From Closterium sp. Naga37s-1 (lineage: Eukaryota > Streptophyta > Zygnematophyceae > Desmidiales > Closteriaceae), in assembly GCA_947471745.1 (NCBI GenBank), contig CANJKZ010000777.1, positions 3,797,001-3,861,000 on the forward strand: 64,000 nt of DNA, read 5' to 3'. Positions 42,708 through 52,821 of this stretch are shown one piece after another (the first letter of the stretch is position 1; each line of letters begins with the position of its first letter). Below the pieces are notes generated by a model. That model saw nothing but the letters and a program-made list of their open reading frames with translations, made no database searches and was not told the DNA's origin. Position numbers and translations under genes: made by a program.

Positions 42708-42836
42708 GTGGTGGAGCGCACGCTGCACCTGTGGGACAATGACTCCATCGTGACACTCGTGGCTCAGAACCGCACCACCATCCTGCCTCTCATCTCTGCA
42801 GCACTCGAGCGCAATGCTGAAAGCCACTGGCACAAC
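42708..42836 (+). pseudogene. Complete exon 2 of PP2A-C with a lost donor
   Basis: Encodes [20 protein letters not shown], then [21 protein letters not shown]. The donor position reads CACAAC/TTATAG against GTATAG in copy B. A short copy of the exon end with an intact donor (CTGGCAACAG/GTATAG) follows at 42848-42872. Confidence 0.75.
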
Positions 42837-42932
42837 TTATAGTGTGGGCAACGTTGAAAGCCCCTGGCAACAGGTATAGTGTGAGCATTGAGCCACCAAG
42901 TATGGTGTGGTCATTGAGCCCTGTGTAGTGCT

Positions 42933-42958
42933 TGACTTTTGAGTCGACTCAAAAGTCA
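42933..42958. repeat. Perfect 26-bp palindrome (GTCGAC core)
   Basis: TGAC + TTTTGAGTCGACTCAAAA + GTCA. It sits between the first and second copies of a tandem duplicate (CATTGAGCCCTGTGTAGTGC). PP2A-B has this sequence once (10435-10465) with no palindrome. Confidence 0.9.
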
Positions 42959-43004
42959 TTTCAGAACCAAGTATAGTGTGGGCATTGAGCCCTGTGTAGT
43001 GCTT

Positions 43005-43028
43005 GGCTTTTGAGTTGACTAAAAAGTC
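43005..43028. repeat. Palindromic micro-repeat, decayed (GTTGAC core)
   Basis: GGCTTTTGAGTTGACTAAAA, then AGTC, at the junction of the second and third copies of the same duplicate. Confidence 0.85.
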
Positions 43029-43095
43029 AACCCAGAACCAGGTATGGTGTGGGCATTGAGCCCTGTGTAGCACCGGGATCGCTTCTGAAGTGTGG

Positions 43096-43205
43096 CTGTG
43101 GCTGTAGCATGGACTGACTGCCTATGGCTGTAGCACGGACTGCCTATGGCTGTAGCATGGACTGCCTATGGCTGTAGCACGGACAGCCTATGGTTGTAGC
43201 ATGGA
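43096..43205. repeat. About 21-bp minisatellite (GACTGCCTATGGCTGTAGCA)
   Basis: About five units in the last intron of PP2A-C; PP2A-B has one (ACCGCCTATGGCTGTAG at 10494). Confidence 0.85.
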
Positions 43206-43470
43206 CAGAAGCCATTGAAACCAGGTAGAGTGTGGCCAGTGAGCCGGTTGGCGTGCTTTTAGCTTATGAACTGAAACGAGCGGAGGTCCCAGGGCAACTG
43301 CAGGTGCTGTGCAGTGTGTGTACATCTTGGGTGTTTGTACAGAGTGTAGCACATGCTGTAATCACTGGAGGCATGTTGGGTGCAGTGATCTCGCTCTAAT
43401 AAGATAACCAGCTTGCCTTTGAAATGGGCAATGGTGCAAGTGAATCACATCAAGTTAATCTTCACCTGGT

Positions 43471-43713
43471 CGGCCAAATTTACGTGACCTGGAAAATGTT
43501 GTTGCCCAATCAAGCCCCCCTGTTATTATTCGACGTGCTTGTGCACTTGTACGCTCATCTCATGGGGTTACTGGGGCTTCATGTTTTGAGTCGACTCAAA
43601 ACACGGCCCAAATTTATGTGACCTGGAAAATGTCGTTGTCCAATCAAGGCTCCTTGTAATTATTTAACCTCCTTGTGCAATTGTACTCTCATCTCATGGG
43701 GTTACCGGGGCTC
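43471..43713. repeat. 110-bp tandem duplication with a palindrome at the junction
   Basis: Copy 1 43471-43580, palindrome 43583-43602, copy 2 43604-43713; both run from CGGCC(C)AAATTTAYGTGACC to GGGGCTYC. PP2A-B has the segment once (about 11168-11279) with no palindrome. Confidence 0.85.
43583..43602. repeat. Perfect palindrome (GTCGAC core)
   Basis: GTTTTGAGTCGACTCAAAAC exactly between the two 110-bp copies. Confidence 0.95.
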
Positions 43714-44162
43714 CTTTGGCCTGTGCCTCGCCTCCCACGTTCTTCATTACTTCGTCAACTCGCCACCAATATGGCTGTCAACATGTAAGCTTATTATGAG
43801 CCAGTATATGCTTGGCTTTGTCAACTTGACCCTCTTCCGTCGCATCTCATTCCCCTTCACCTACATATCCCACTCTTTTCCCTCCTCTCTCGCACTGCTC
43901 ACCCTCAAATCCCCACCTCTTCTCCGTCCTCCCCGGCTCTGCTCATCCCCATCTCCCTCTCCCCTCTCTCCTCTTCCCCTCTATTGTCTCCTCTCTCTGT
44001 CCTCTCTCTCCCCTCCCCCTTCCTTTCTCTCCCCCCCCTCCTCTCTCCCCTCCTCCCTCCCCTCCCTCCTCTCCCCCACCTCTATCTCTCTCCCCCTCCG
44101 CTCCCCCTTCACTCTCCTTAATCTTCCCCTCCCTCGTCTCCTCTCCCCACAATGCGCGTACT

Positions 44163-44330
44163 AGGAACGGAGAGAGATGTTTCTGGTCTGGACAAGTGGT
44201 GTTTTGTGTCGATTCAAAACACGACTGTGAATGGAGAGAGATGTTTCTGGAGATGGTCAAGTGGCCAGAGATGCTTACGATGAATGCCAGCAGCCAATTC
44301 TCTCCTGCCCAATGCATGAGTGCCGTGCTA
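44163..44330 (+). pseudogene. Two degenerate last-exon copies in PP2A-C, separated by a palindrome
   Basis: AACGGAGAGAGATGTTTCTG and onward at 44166, then again from 44228 (AATGGAGAGAGATGTTTCTG), are decayed forms of the VREMFLEMDE segment. The first ends at GACAAGTG, where a palindrome (44199-44222) starts. The second is followed by another palindrome at 44332. Confidence 0.75.
44199..44222. repeat. Palindromic micro-repeat (GTCGAT core)
   Basis: GTGTTTTGTGTCGATTCAAA + ACAC, between two last-exon fragments. Confidence 0.85.
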
Positions 44331-44331
44331 C

Positions 44332-44349
44332 TTTTGAGGCGCCTAAAAA
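44332..44349. repeat. Palindromic micro-repeat (GGCGCC core)
   Basis: TTTTGAGGCGCCTAAAAA, same place as the palindromes at 11799 and 605 in the other PP2A copies. Confidence 0.8.
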
Positions 44350-44652
44350 ATTGAGGCATGCATGCTGCTCTCACTCCTCTCTCCTCACCCACTCCTCTCC
44401 ATCCTCTCTCCATCTCCTCGCCCTCATCTCCTCCATGCCTCTCTCTCCTCCCCCCCCCGTCCCCCCCTCCTTTCTTCCACTCCTCCAAATCTCTTTCCTC
44501 CTCTTTCGGACTACTTTCCCCCCTTCCTTTCCCCCCGTTCAATCCACCCTCCCCACTCTTATCCTCCCAGGCGGTGAAAGAGCTGAGCATCAACGTTTGC
44601 AAGATGTTTTTCGAGATGGATGCAATAGATGAGATGGACGCGATGGCCGCAA

Positions 44653-44678
44653 TGACTTTTGAGACGACTCAAAAGTCA
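44653..44678. repeat. Palindrome inserted in the coding last exon of PP2A-C
   Basis: TGACTTTTGAGACGACTCAA + AAGTCA (one mismatch to its inverse) encodes a foreign-looking TFETTQKS peptide between MDAMAAM and LDARATMGEE. Copies A, B and D lack it. Confidence 0.9.
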
Positions 44679-44858
44679 TCTCTGGACGCGAGGGCCACGA
44701 TGGGCGAGGAGCACGAAGAGGACGAGGAGGACGAGGAGCACGAGGAGGGCGAGGAGGGCGAAGAGGGTGAGGAGGGTGCGATGAACCCTCTCTGCGTTGA
44801 TTATCAACACCAAATCTTAAAAGTTGAGGGTCAGAAAACGATAAATTGTACTGAATAA

Positions 44859-45784
44859 GCTCGAATGATCCGAGGTATACTTGGGCAGTGAGAGAAGTTG
44901 TGGGTTGGCTTGGCTAACAAGCGTGAGAGGCCTAATAGTGGCTGGTTGGGTTGGCCGACATTATTGCGGTTCCAATAGTTGTTGACTGGGTGTTGACCAA
45001 CATGATTGGAGGTCCAAAACGTTGGGAACCGAAGAAAAATGTCAACCACGAATTGTGGTCGGAAGGTACACCCAACAGCCCCTTAGCAACTAAACCTCAC
45101 AAGCTAGCCTGTGTATGTTGTATAAAAATGTTACAACAGAGGGGCGGGCAGCTGATGTGGAGGAGCTACGCGCCGCCACCTGGCAGCGGCTGGAAGAAGA
45201 AACTGGCGATTAAACATATTGCAGCGCTACCAGGAGGGGGAAGGTTATGTGAAAATTGACATGAGCAACGGATCGGCTCGTTCCGACTCCCCCTCCCAAT
45301 TCCCCCCACCCCCCTCCCCTCCCCCCCCCCCCGGCTGCTTGACCCAAGACGGGTATGGGTCCGGTCGGAGCGATCAACCCGACCTCGGGGAAGGACCCCG
45401 GAAAGGCTGACCTGACCCGGACTATAGGATCGATTTGCTGACCTGACCCCATCTATAGGGTCGATTTGGCCAAGACTCGAGTTCGACCCGCTATATTTGA
45501 TCATGTGGTGGTTAATCTATTCAAATTGTAGCATTTCAATCGCTTGCGCATATTATCAACATGACGCCAATATGGAAGCATGATGCCGATGTGGTAACAT
45601 GATCCCAATGTGGCAACATCATCTCAATGTGGCAACATGATCCCAATGTGGCAAGAATTTTTCTCTGAAGAATTGTGGCTGGTGGTCCTTTCTGGCCCCT
45701 TAGTGTACTAGAATAAGTGGGGTGGGTCCCTTACCTGCTCTATGTCTTTTCTCTCTCCCTTCCTTCTGTTGTGTTCCTATATAG
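44859..45784. other. Spacer between PP2A-C and RLK3
   Basis: Homologous to the spacer between PP2A-B and RLK2, without the hAT-like insertion. It contains a GACCCG-rich tract (about 45330-45480), a C-run (about 45320) and the 20-bp array (45555-45655). The RLK upstream block starts at about 45665. Confidence 0.65.
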
Positions 45785-46321
45785 AATCTTGTTGTGAGGA
45801 GGAAGATTCAACAGCAGCAGAAGCAGCAGCAAGACCACCATCAGCAGCAGCAGAAGGTGTGGCGGTATTGGCTGCTGCGGCACCACCATCAGCAGAAGCA
45901 ACACCATCGTCAGCCGCAGCAGAAGGTGCGGCATCATCTGCTGCAGCGGCTGTAGCAGCACCACCATTATCAGAAGCACCACCGACATCAGCAACAGAGG
46001 GGCTGGCAGCAGCTGTTGCATCGGCACCACCATCAGCAGCAGCAGAAGGTGCGGGAGTAGCTGCTGCAGCAGCAGCATCATTAAGAGGGCAGAGTGATGG
46101 TGTTGTGGTGGGGATGGATGTAGCACAGCCATATATGTGTCGAGAATACTCTCTGACAGAGCTAACCGAGGCCACAGGAGCGTGGGTAGAGGAGAACTGG
46201 ATAGGAAGTGGCGGCTTTGGTGTTGTCTACAAGGGAGTTTCTTCTCACGATGGCAATCAAGCTTGGGCAGTCAAACGAGCTCGAGTGCTCACAAATGACT
46301 TCCAGACAGTGGTATCTAGTG

Positions 46322-46470
46322 CCATGTTGTGAGTTCCTTGTTGGTTGGTACCACGTTAGTGTTGGTACCACGTTAGTGTTGGCACCAGGTTAGTTTAGGT
46401 ACCACGTTAGTGTTGGTACGATGTTGGTGTTGGTACCACGTTAGTGTTGGTACGACTTTTTTCTTTGTAC
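46322..46470. repeat. 17-18-bp minisatellite (GTTGGTACCACGTTAGT)
   Basis: About seven units in the first intron of RLK3. RLK2 has three degenerate units at the same place (21205-21260), RLK1 none. Confidence 0.85.
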
Positions 46471-47025
46471 CATGTTAATTGCTGGTTTCCCATGCCAACT
46501 CCAACATGGGCTGCTAGTTGGATGAATGCTTCATTCTCCTCTCATCTGTTCACCTCCACTCTCCCCCCTCAGGTGAAACAGATGGCAAGCAAGCACCATC
46601 CACATCTCGTGCGTCTGTTGGGCTATTGCATCGACTTTGACCCGACCACACGAACAATGGAGCAGCTTCTTGTCTATGAGCTCATGCCGAGCGTCGACCT
46701 TGCCAGCTGGATCGGCCCCGGTGTCTCCAACCCTCTTTCGCTGCTCCAAAGGCTGGATATTTTTATTGGAGTTGCGAAGGGGTTGCAGTATCTTCACGAC
46801 TTCAAAATTGTGCATTGCGAAATCAAGCCGGCAAATATTCTCCTTGATAAAAATGCAGGTATGTTAAAAAATGTTTAAGTGGGGTTGCATGTGGAAGGAG
46901 ACGCTGTCCTAACCTAGTTCATCCCTTTCAACTCTCATGTGATATTTTGAACAGCCGGGCATAGAGTTGCGTCACATAATTTCAAGTTGCACGTCCATGC
47001 TGCTGTTATGCTTGATGATGGGCAC

Positions 47026-47193
47026 GCAAAGATAGCCGACTTTGGGCTTGTAAAGCTGTTTGGTTGTGAAACGCCTCAACACTAGATTCATGTTGCATGA
47101 TCATGCTGCAGTTGTGGCTGATGATGGGCATGCAAAGGTTGCAGAATTTGGGCTCGGGAAGCTGGGTGGAGGGAAAACAATAAGCACTTCAGT
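47026..47193 (+). pseudogene. Two degenerate copies of RLK3 exon 3
   Basis: Copies at 47026 (AKIADFGLVKLFG, ending near AAACGCCTCAAC) and 47132 (AKVAEFGLGKLGGG, ending at a palindrome at 47194). Their acceptors read GGGCAC and GGGCAT instead of GGGCAG, so both are unspliceable; the intact exon at 47268 keeps GGGCAG. Confidence 0.8.
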
Positions 47194-47213
47194 GTTTCGA
47201 GTCAACTCAAAAC
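47194..47213. repeat. Palindromic micro-repeat (GTCAAC core)
   Basis: GTTTCGAGTCAACTCAAAAC at the end of the second degenerate exon-3 copy. Confidence 0.85.
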
Positions 47214-48331
47214 ATGACTCTTCTCCTGTTGCATGATTATGCTGGTGTTGTGGCTGATGTTGGGCAGGCAAAGGTTGCCGACTTTGGGCGTGTAAAGCTG
47301 CTTGGAGGAACATCTATGGCCTCATCTGAGGCTACCACTGAAGTGGTGGGAACACTGGGCTATACAGACCCTGAATACTACGAATCTCAAAAGGCCTCTC
47401 CAGCCGCAGATGTGTACAGGTGAGTAGATTGGCATAGCACAGGTCAATGGATTGGTGTTGGTGAGAAGATTGGTGTAGGTGCAAAGATTGGTGCAGGTGA
47501 GAAGATTAGTGCAGGTGAGAAGATTGGGACGAAATAACCATCTAATGTTTGTGACAGCTCTATTTCTTCTTCTCCACTATCTTTTTCGCATTCCCTTCGC
47601 CTTGGTCGCCTCCTTTCTGTACATAGTTTCAGCAGTCCATGGTTTCCGTTCCAGGCATGCCTTGCCTTGCCACCATTTAAAGGCTCTGAGATGCTCAGCC
47701 ACTTAAAGAAAAGGGCTTGGGACGCAAGTGGTTGTGCAGAGGACCATAATCGTGTGGATGGTTATTTTTTTACAGATAATGTTCAATTCAAGTACTGAAG
47801 CTGTCTCAATTAATGTCTTTTTTTATTCCCTGGCTTGCAGTTTTGGCATGGTGATGTTGGTGGTTGTCACGGGGCGCAAGGTTTTGCAGGTAATAGAGGG
47901 CAACCACGTCAACATCAAGCAATGGGTGAGGCACATCGCACAATGGCTAACACATGTTCATAAGTCCAAGTGCACTCTACGTTGAATAGTTTTGCTTGCT
48001 TTCAGAAACATGAAGGCCTGATCATATGATCCTCTCTTCTTTCCTCCCACAATATACATGCTAGATTGAGGAAGGCAAGTATAACAATGAGATACATTCA
48101 TCCCTTGCACATCCAGTCATCCTTTATTTCAAACAACTCACTCATCCCACGCCTCTGTACCTGCGTTGTCACTTATACTCCAATGCTACTATTCTATTGA
48201 CATATTTGTGCTTCAGGCAACACTGCTGAACTTGTTGGAGGAGCATGTTTCATATGGCATATCTAGTATGGCATATCTCGTGTGGCATATTTATGGCATA
48301 TCTCGTATGGCGTATCCTTTCCATTTGGCAG

Positions 48332-48415
48332 GTGACCCCATCGGTGGACTCAAGAGCAATGGGATCATTCAAGGCCTCTCATTTGGAATCACCGGATAAT
48401 TTGGTGCTGACACTT
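48332..48415 (+). pseudogene. Truncated duplicate of RLK3 exon 5
   Basis: After acceptor TTTGGCAG it reads VTPSVDSRAMGSFKASHLESP and breaks at a palindrome (48416-48435). The complete exon starts at 48469. Equivalent to the RLK2 duplicate at 23255. Confidence 0.8.
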
Positions 48416-48435
48416 GTTTTGAGTCGACTCACAAC
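48416..48435. repeat. Palindromic micro-repeat (GTCGAC core)
   Basis: GTTTTGAGTCGACTCACAAC, identical to 23327-23346 in RLK2. Confidence 0.9.
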
Positions 48436-49133
48436 TTTGCCGTATGCTATATCCATTCAACCTGGCAGGTGGCCCCACTGGTGAACTCTGGAGCAGTGGC
48501 ACAATTCAAGGACCCTCACATTGAAGCACCGGATGAATTGGTGCTGTGCTTGGCCCGCCTTGCCTTCTCCTGCAATGCCCTGCCTGCGGCCTCACGTCCC
48601 TCCATGCTCCTAGTGCTGGCTGAGCTAGTGAAGCTGAATCAGGAGCTGTCTGGGGTCAGGGCCACATATTCGTTATGAACCAGGCTGATCCATCAGCCTA
48701 AGTACAGAAAAAGCTATGACAATCAGCGTTACCAAGGAAAAAAATGCTAAAACTGTAGAGTTGGTACAAAACAAATCTCTGAGAATCATGTGTATGGAGC
48801 AGTAGTACAGAAACAGTGTAACAAGAGTCACAGTTGGTTTTGGAGTGGGGGGCGAAGCAGGTGGGCTAGAGGGAGGGGCCATAGTAGCAAGTGGGCTGGG
48901 TGGGGGGAACGAGAAAGGCACGTGGGCTGAGGGGAGGGGAGAAATGGGCTGGTGGAGAGCCGAGAGGAAGTGGTGGTCTGGGGGAGGGGGGGGAGGGAGG
49001 GGGGTTCTACAGAAAGAGGTGGGTTGGGTTGGAGGGAGTTTCAAGAGGAAGAGGTGGGATGGTTGGGGGGTTTTTCGAGAGGAAGAGGTGGGTTGGGGGG
49101 AGGGACGAGTGGAAGAGGTTGCGGAGATAACTC

Positions 49134-50057
49134 TATCAACGGGAGCTAGACTACGGGCTAAGCACGGGTTAGGAGGGATCTCCACGTTCGTTTGTTTCCA
49201 AGTGCCCACACTACTTGCTAGTTCATGGGGAGAATTGGCAAGAGTTTCACTAGGAAAACATGACAACAAAAGGTTCAGAATGATAGCAACAAAGTTGGCA
49301 AGACTGACTACATCAGAGCTAGCATGCAAGCAGGTCGACTGCCAGCGCTGCATGGTCGACCGCGTGCCAGCACGACTTGGTCGACCGCGTTCCAGCAGTG
49401 CAAAGTCGTGGCCCGCCAACACTGCAAGTCGATGGCATGCCAACGCTGCAGCAAGTCGGCTGTACAGCGTTGCACCCGCAGGACAGCAGTGCACCCGCTT
49501 CGCAGGTGCTCGCAGGTGATTGGCGGGCTGTGATTTGTCACCTGCACAGCGCACACACCAAAGCGTCCTCGTGCTGACGACTGCATCTGATCAGCCACGT
49601 CGACCTCGGGTTACCACACCGAGGTCGACCTCGCCACTAACACCTAGGCGACAATCACGTGCCGTCGCAGAAACCTGTCGCCCGGGTAACTTGGTCGACC
49701 GGGCAACCACCTCGTCGACCAGCACCTCCTACACGTGCCCGTCGACCACCCAAGTCGACCACCACCTCTCGTCGACCTCACCAGGTCGACCACACCCTTG
49801 GTCGACCAGCTCCAGGTTGACAACACTCCTGGTCGACCAGCTCCAAGTCGACCAGCACAGTAGTCAGCTGACCACCCAAGTCGGCTTCCCCAGGTCGGCG
49901 TCTACAAGTCGACGCCTCTTGCAGTGGCCCCCGTGCAGGTCGACCAGCCCTGTCGACCAGCTCGCCCACTTCTGCAGGTCGGCTGTACCCCTCACACCCG
50001 ACCACGAAGTCGACTCCGCCCAAGCGAGGACGGGGCCAACAATAACTCCCGTTGACA
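49134..50057 (-). repeat. Copia-4 3' LTR (minus orientation)
   Basis: Bounded by the 9-bp inverted motif CAACGGGAG / CTCCCGTTG. Carries many GGTCGACC/GTCGACCAG motifs, one every 20-40 bp from 49330 to 49970. Confidence 0.8.
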
Positions 50058-50225
50058 CTCCTCTGCCGCGTTCACGCTTGGGCCCCCAGCCCACATGGAA
50101 GCACTCGAGAGAATAGCTCGTCGACGTGCACCCAAGACACATCACGTCGGTCATCGTACCAGCCATGCAAGAGGGCATAGCACCTACTGCTGCACGTCGT
50201 CGTCACCGTTGCCGACGTCGACCAG

Positions 50226-52052
50226 GCGCACTTGGCCGATTGCAACGGAGCACCGGTTGAAGGCCGGAAAGGTCAGCACCTTCGTCAGGAAGTCGGCCAG
50301 CTACTCGGTGGTCGGGATGTACTTCAGCGTGAATTTCCCGCGCTTCACCATATGCTGCGGCCAGGCTTGTCGCCGCTCCATGTGCTTGAAGTTGCCCGTC
50401 AACCCCATGCCCTCAGCGACTATGAAGGCCGACTTGTTGTCCACCCGAAGAACAGTCGGTGTCCCGGCGTCCAGCTGCCGGAACTCTGCAAGGAGGAAAC
50501 AAAGTCGTCGTCCCTCCTTGCCAGCTTAAGTTGCCGCCACGTATTTTGACTCGGTCGACGACAGCGTCGCGCACTTGATGCACTGGCTCGACCAGGAGAC
50601 TGCGGCCCCTCCGTAGACGAACACGTTGCCACCCATGCTCGTCCGGTTCTGCTTGTCGCCGGCGTCGTCGGCGTCCACGTAGCCGACTAGCTTCAGCGAC
50701 TCAGGTCCACCGCCGAACTCCAGGGCGGTGTCTCGCGTGTTGGCGAGGTAGGCGAGGCAGCGGTCGACCTCGCGCCAGTGCTGGTCGCTCCTCACCGTGA
50801 GGCCGCTCCCCAGCTTGCTGAAGGCGAAGGCGTTGTCTGGCCTGGTCGTCGTTGCCGCGAACTGCAGCGAGCCGACTTTCTGCCGGTACTCCTCCTCCTA
50901 GCGCTCCTGCACCTCCTCGTCATCGAAGGTGAGCTCGGCGTAGGCGTCGACCGAGACCGGCGTCTTCGGGGTGCGCCCGGTCTGCTTCTCGTCGAGAAAG
51001 CGTCTACGCAGCTTGTCGGCGTAGCCCTGCTGATGGAGCAACAGTTTCCCCGCCGACCTGTCGCGGACGATCTCCACCCCAAGGTACTTCTACACCGGCG
51101 AGATCTCGCGCAGCTCGAAGGCGGCCTCCAGCAGCTCCTTCAGCTCCTTCAGCATCTCGGCACTACTGGTGGCGGCGAGAAGGTCGTCGACGTAGACCGG
51201 CACCCAGCAGGCCACATTGTCGTCGTCGACCTTGAAGTAGAGCGCCGTGTCGACCTGGATCTTCTTCCAGCCAGCGCCCAGCAGCACGCCATCGAGAGCC
51301 CTGTACCATAGCAGCGGCGACTGCTTCAGCCTGTAGAGGCTCTTCAGCAGCTTGCACACCCGGCCGGTCCCGTCGTTGAAGTAGTCTGGCTGGTTCATGT
51401 ACAGCACCCGGTCGAGCTTGCTCTGCAAGAAGGCGTTCTTCATGTCGAGCTGCATCAGGTTGAGGTTGAGGACGGCGACAATGCTGAGGAAGATCCTCAA
51501 CGTGACGTAGCTGCTCACCAGTGTGTACGTCTCGTCGTAGTCGGCGCCATACACCTGCATGAAGCCCTTCACGACCAGCCTCGCCTTCTCGCGCTCAACG
51601 GTGTCGTCGATGCGGTACTTCGTCGTCAACACCCACCGGTTCTTCATGATGTTCACCCCGGGTGGGCGTTCGACCAGCTCCCAGGTTCCCATACTTATGA
51701 GGCTACGGATCTCCTCCTCCTTGGCAGCCTTCACCGCCTTGCCCTTCCATCTCGCCAACGCCTCCTTCACCGTCATCGTGGAGGTGTCCCAGCGGTGCTC
51801 AGGGTCGGCGTGCATGTCGGGGTCGAGCTCCGGCAGGTCGTCATCCTCCTCGGCGTCATCATATAGGAGGTCGTCGTCGACCTCATCGCACGCCGTGGTG
51901 AAGGCAGCCAGTACGAAGAAGCCGGGCTGCCTCCGAAATCGACCAGTCCGCCGTGGTCCAGGTTGGACCTCTACCGCGTCACTGTTGGTGGACTCCTTGG
52001 CATCCCCTCCTTCATCACCGGTGTCACTGTCCTCAGCATCCTGCTGCACCAC
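50226..52052 (-). pseudogene. Copia-4 reverse transcriptase and RNase H
   Basis: On the minus strand: KEEEIRSLISMGTWELVERP, MKNRWVLTTKYRIDDTVERE, LMQLDMKNAFLQSKLD, LKSLYRLKQSPLLWYRALD and VPVYVDDLLAATSS (YVDD intact), then RNase H with YVDADDAGDKQNR and SSTESKYVAAT and the end TTE-stop-LADFLTK. One continuous frame is broken by four stops: TAG 51090-51092, TAG 50898-50900, TAA 50526-50528 and TAG 50301-50303. All four sit where Gln is expected. Confidence 0.85.
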
Positions 52053-52063
52053 AGTCGGCGTCC

Positions 52064-52821
52064 CTACCGACTTCTCCCCTGGGGCGGCTCCCCTGCCAAC
52101 TTCCTGGTCACCGACTTCTCCTTGGTCGGCTTCGCTGCTGCCTGCTCCCCTGTCGGCTGCAGCCCTGCTGGTGCCTCCTTCGCCGGCTTCACCAAGGTCG
52201 ACTGCACCTCCTCGGCCTGCTCCTCCTCTGGTGACGTCGACTTCTCTCTCACGTCGACTTGCTGGACGTCAGGTCGGCCACCGGTGATGCTCTTGGCCGG
52301 CGCCACTGGCAACGCCCCACTTCTCCCCTCATCGCCAGAGGCCGGCACCGGAGTCAGCCCACGCAGGTCGGCCACGAGGGGAGGAGCAGGAGGGGCAGGG
52401 GAAGGAGAGGTAGGGCGGACGACCTCAGCATCCTCGTCAGCAAGTTCACCGACCTCGACGAGCAGAGGCCGTGTCGACGTCGAGGTGTCTGTCGGCGGGG
52501 CGGTCGACGTCCGCTCCGACGCCGGCCCGTGCTCCGACTTCCACACCTCCAGCGACATACTTTTGTAGAACACCACGTTCGATGTGATGACCACCCGGTT
52601 GTCGGCGATGTCGAGGAGCTCCCAGCCCTTGCTCTCCTCCGACACGCCGAGGTGAAGGCCCCACCTGGTCTTCGGCTTCAACTTTCCACCACGCTGCTGC
52701 TCGGGGACCAAGAACTGTGCCATGCAGCCCCAAACCCGCGCCAGCGACAAGTCGGGCTTCTTCCCGGTCAGCAGCTGGTACGGTGTAGTCCCCGGTGGCA
52801 GCGTCGACCTCTCAAGGCAGT
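52064..52821 (-). pseudogene. Copia-4 integrase C-terminus and linker
   Basis: Minus-strand TPYQLLTGKKPDLSLARVWG and the PKTRWGLHLGVSEESKGWEL region are the end of a Copia integrase, followed by a Ser/Pro/Thr-rich linker. Starts abruptly at the LTR; a frame change separates it from reverse transcriptase near 52060. Confidence 0.8.

Larger units (their letters stand above)
33785..44858 (+). pseudogene. PP2A copy C: chimeric, frameshifted B56 pseudogene split by Copia-2
   Basis: Coding blocks: 33831-34513, 40984-41359, 42708-42836 and 44571-44858 (TAA). Recognisable B56 segments include [76 protein letters not shown] and [19 protein letters not shown]. Defects: the RLK-derived 5' end; a net 13-base loss near 34100 (frameshift); a 24-bp tandem repeat doubling FILKLLNL; the Copia-2 insertion; a 2-base gain near 40997 (second frameshift); a donor changed from GT to TT after exon 2 (CACAAC/TTATAG at 42837); and a palindrome inserted in the last exon. 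The tail ends LCVDYQHQILKVEG and onward after a shorter acidic run than in copy B. Confidence 0.85.

Noticed and set aside
42933..42958. Palindromes as cloning-linker or sequencing-adapter artefacts
   Set aside because: Diverged versions occupy the same positions in different paralogs (605/11799/44332; 7450/54230; 23327/48416), so they were present before the duplications. Raw reads should still be checked.
43673..44164. 163-codon frame upstream of the PP2A-C last exon
   Set aside because: Pyrimidine-rich intron sequence; the same region in PP2A-B is intronic.
48673..49554. 293-codon minus-strand frame with a hydrophobic end
   Set aside because: It spans the unidentified flank of the composite insertion and part of a Copia-4 LTR; the proline-rich part comes from a GT-rich repeat on the other strand. 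The short hydrophobic C-terminal stretch (48680-48890) has no recognisable family.
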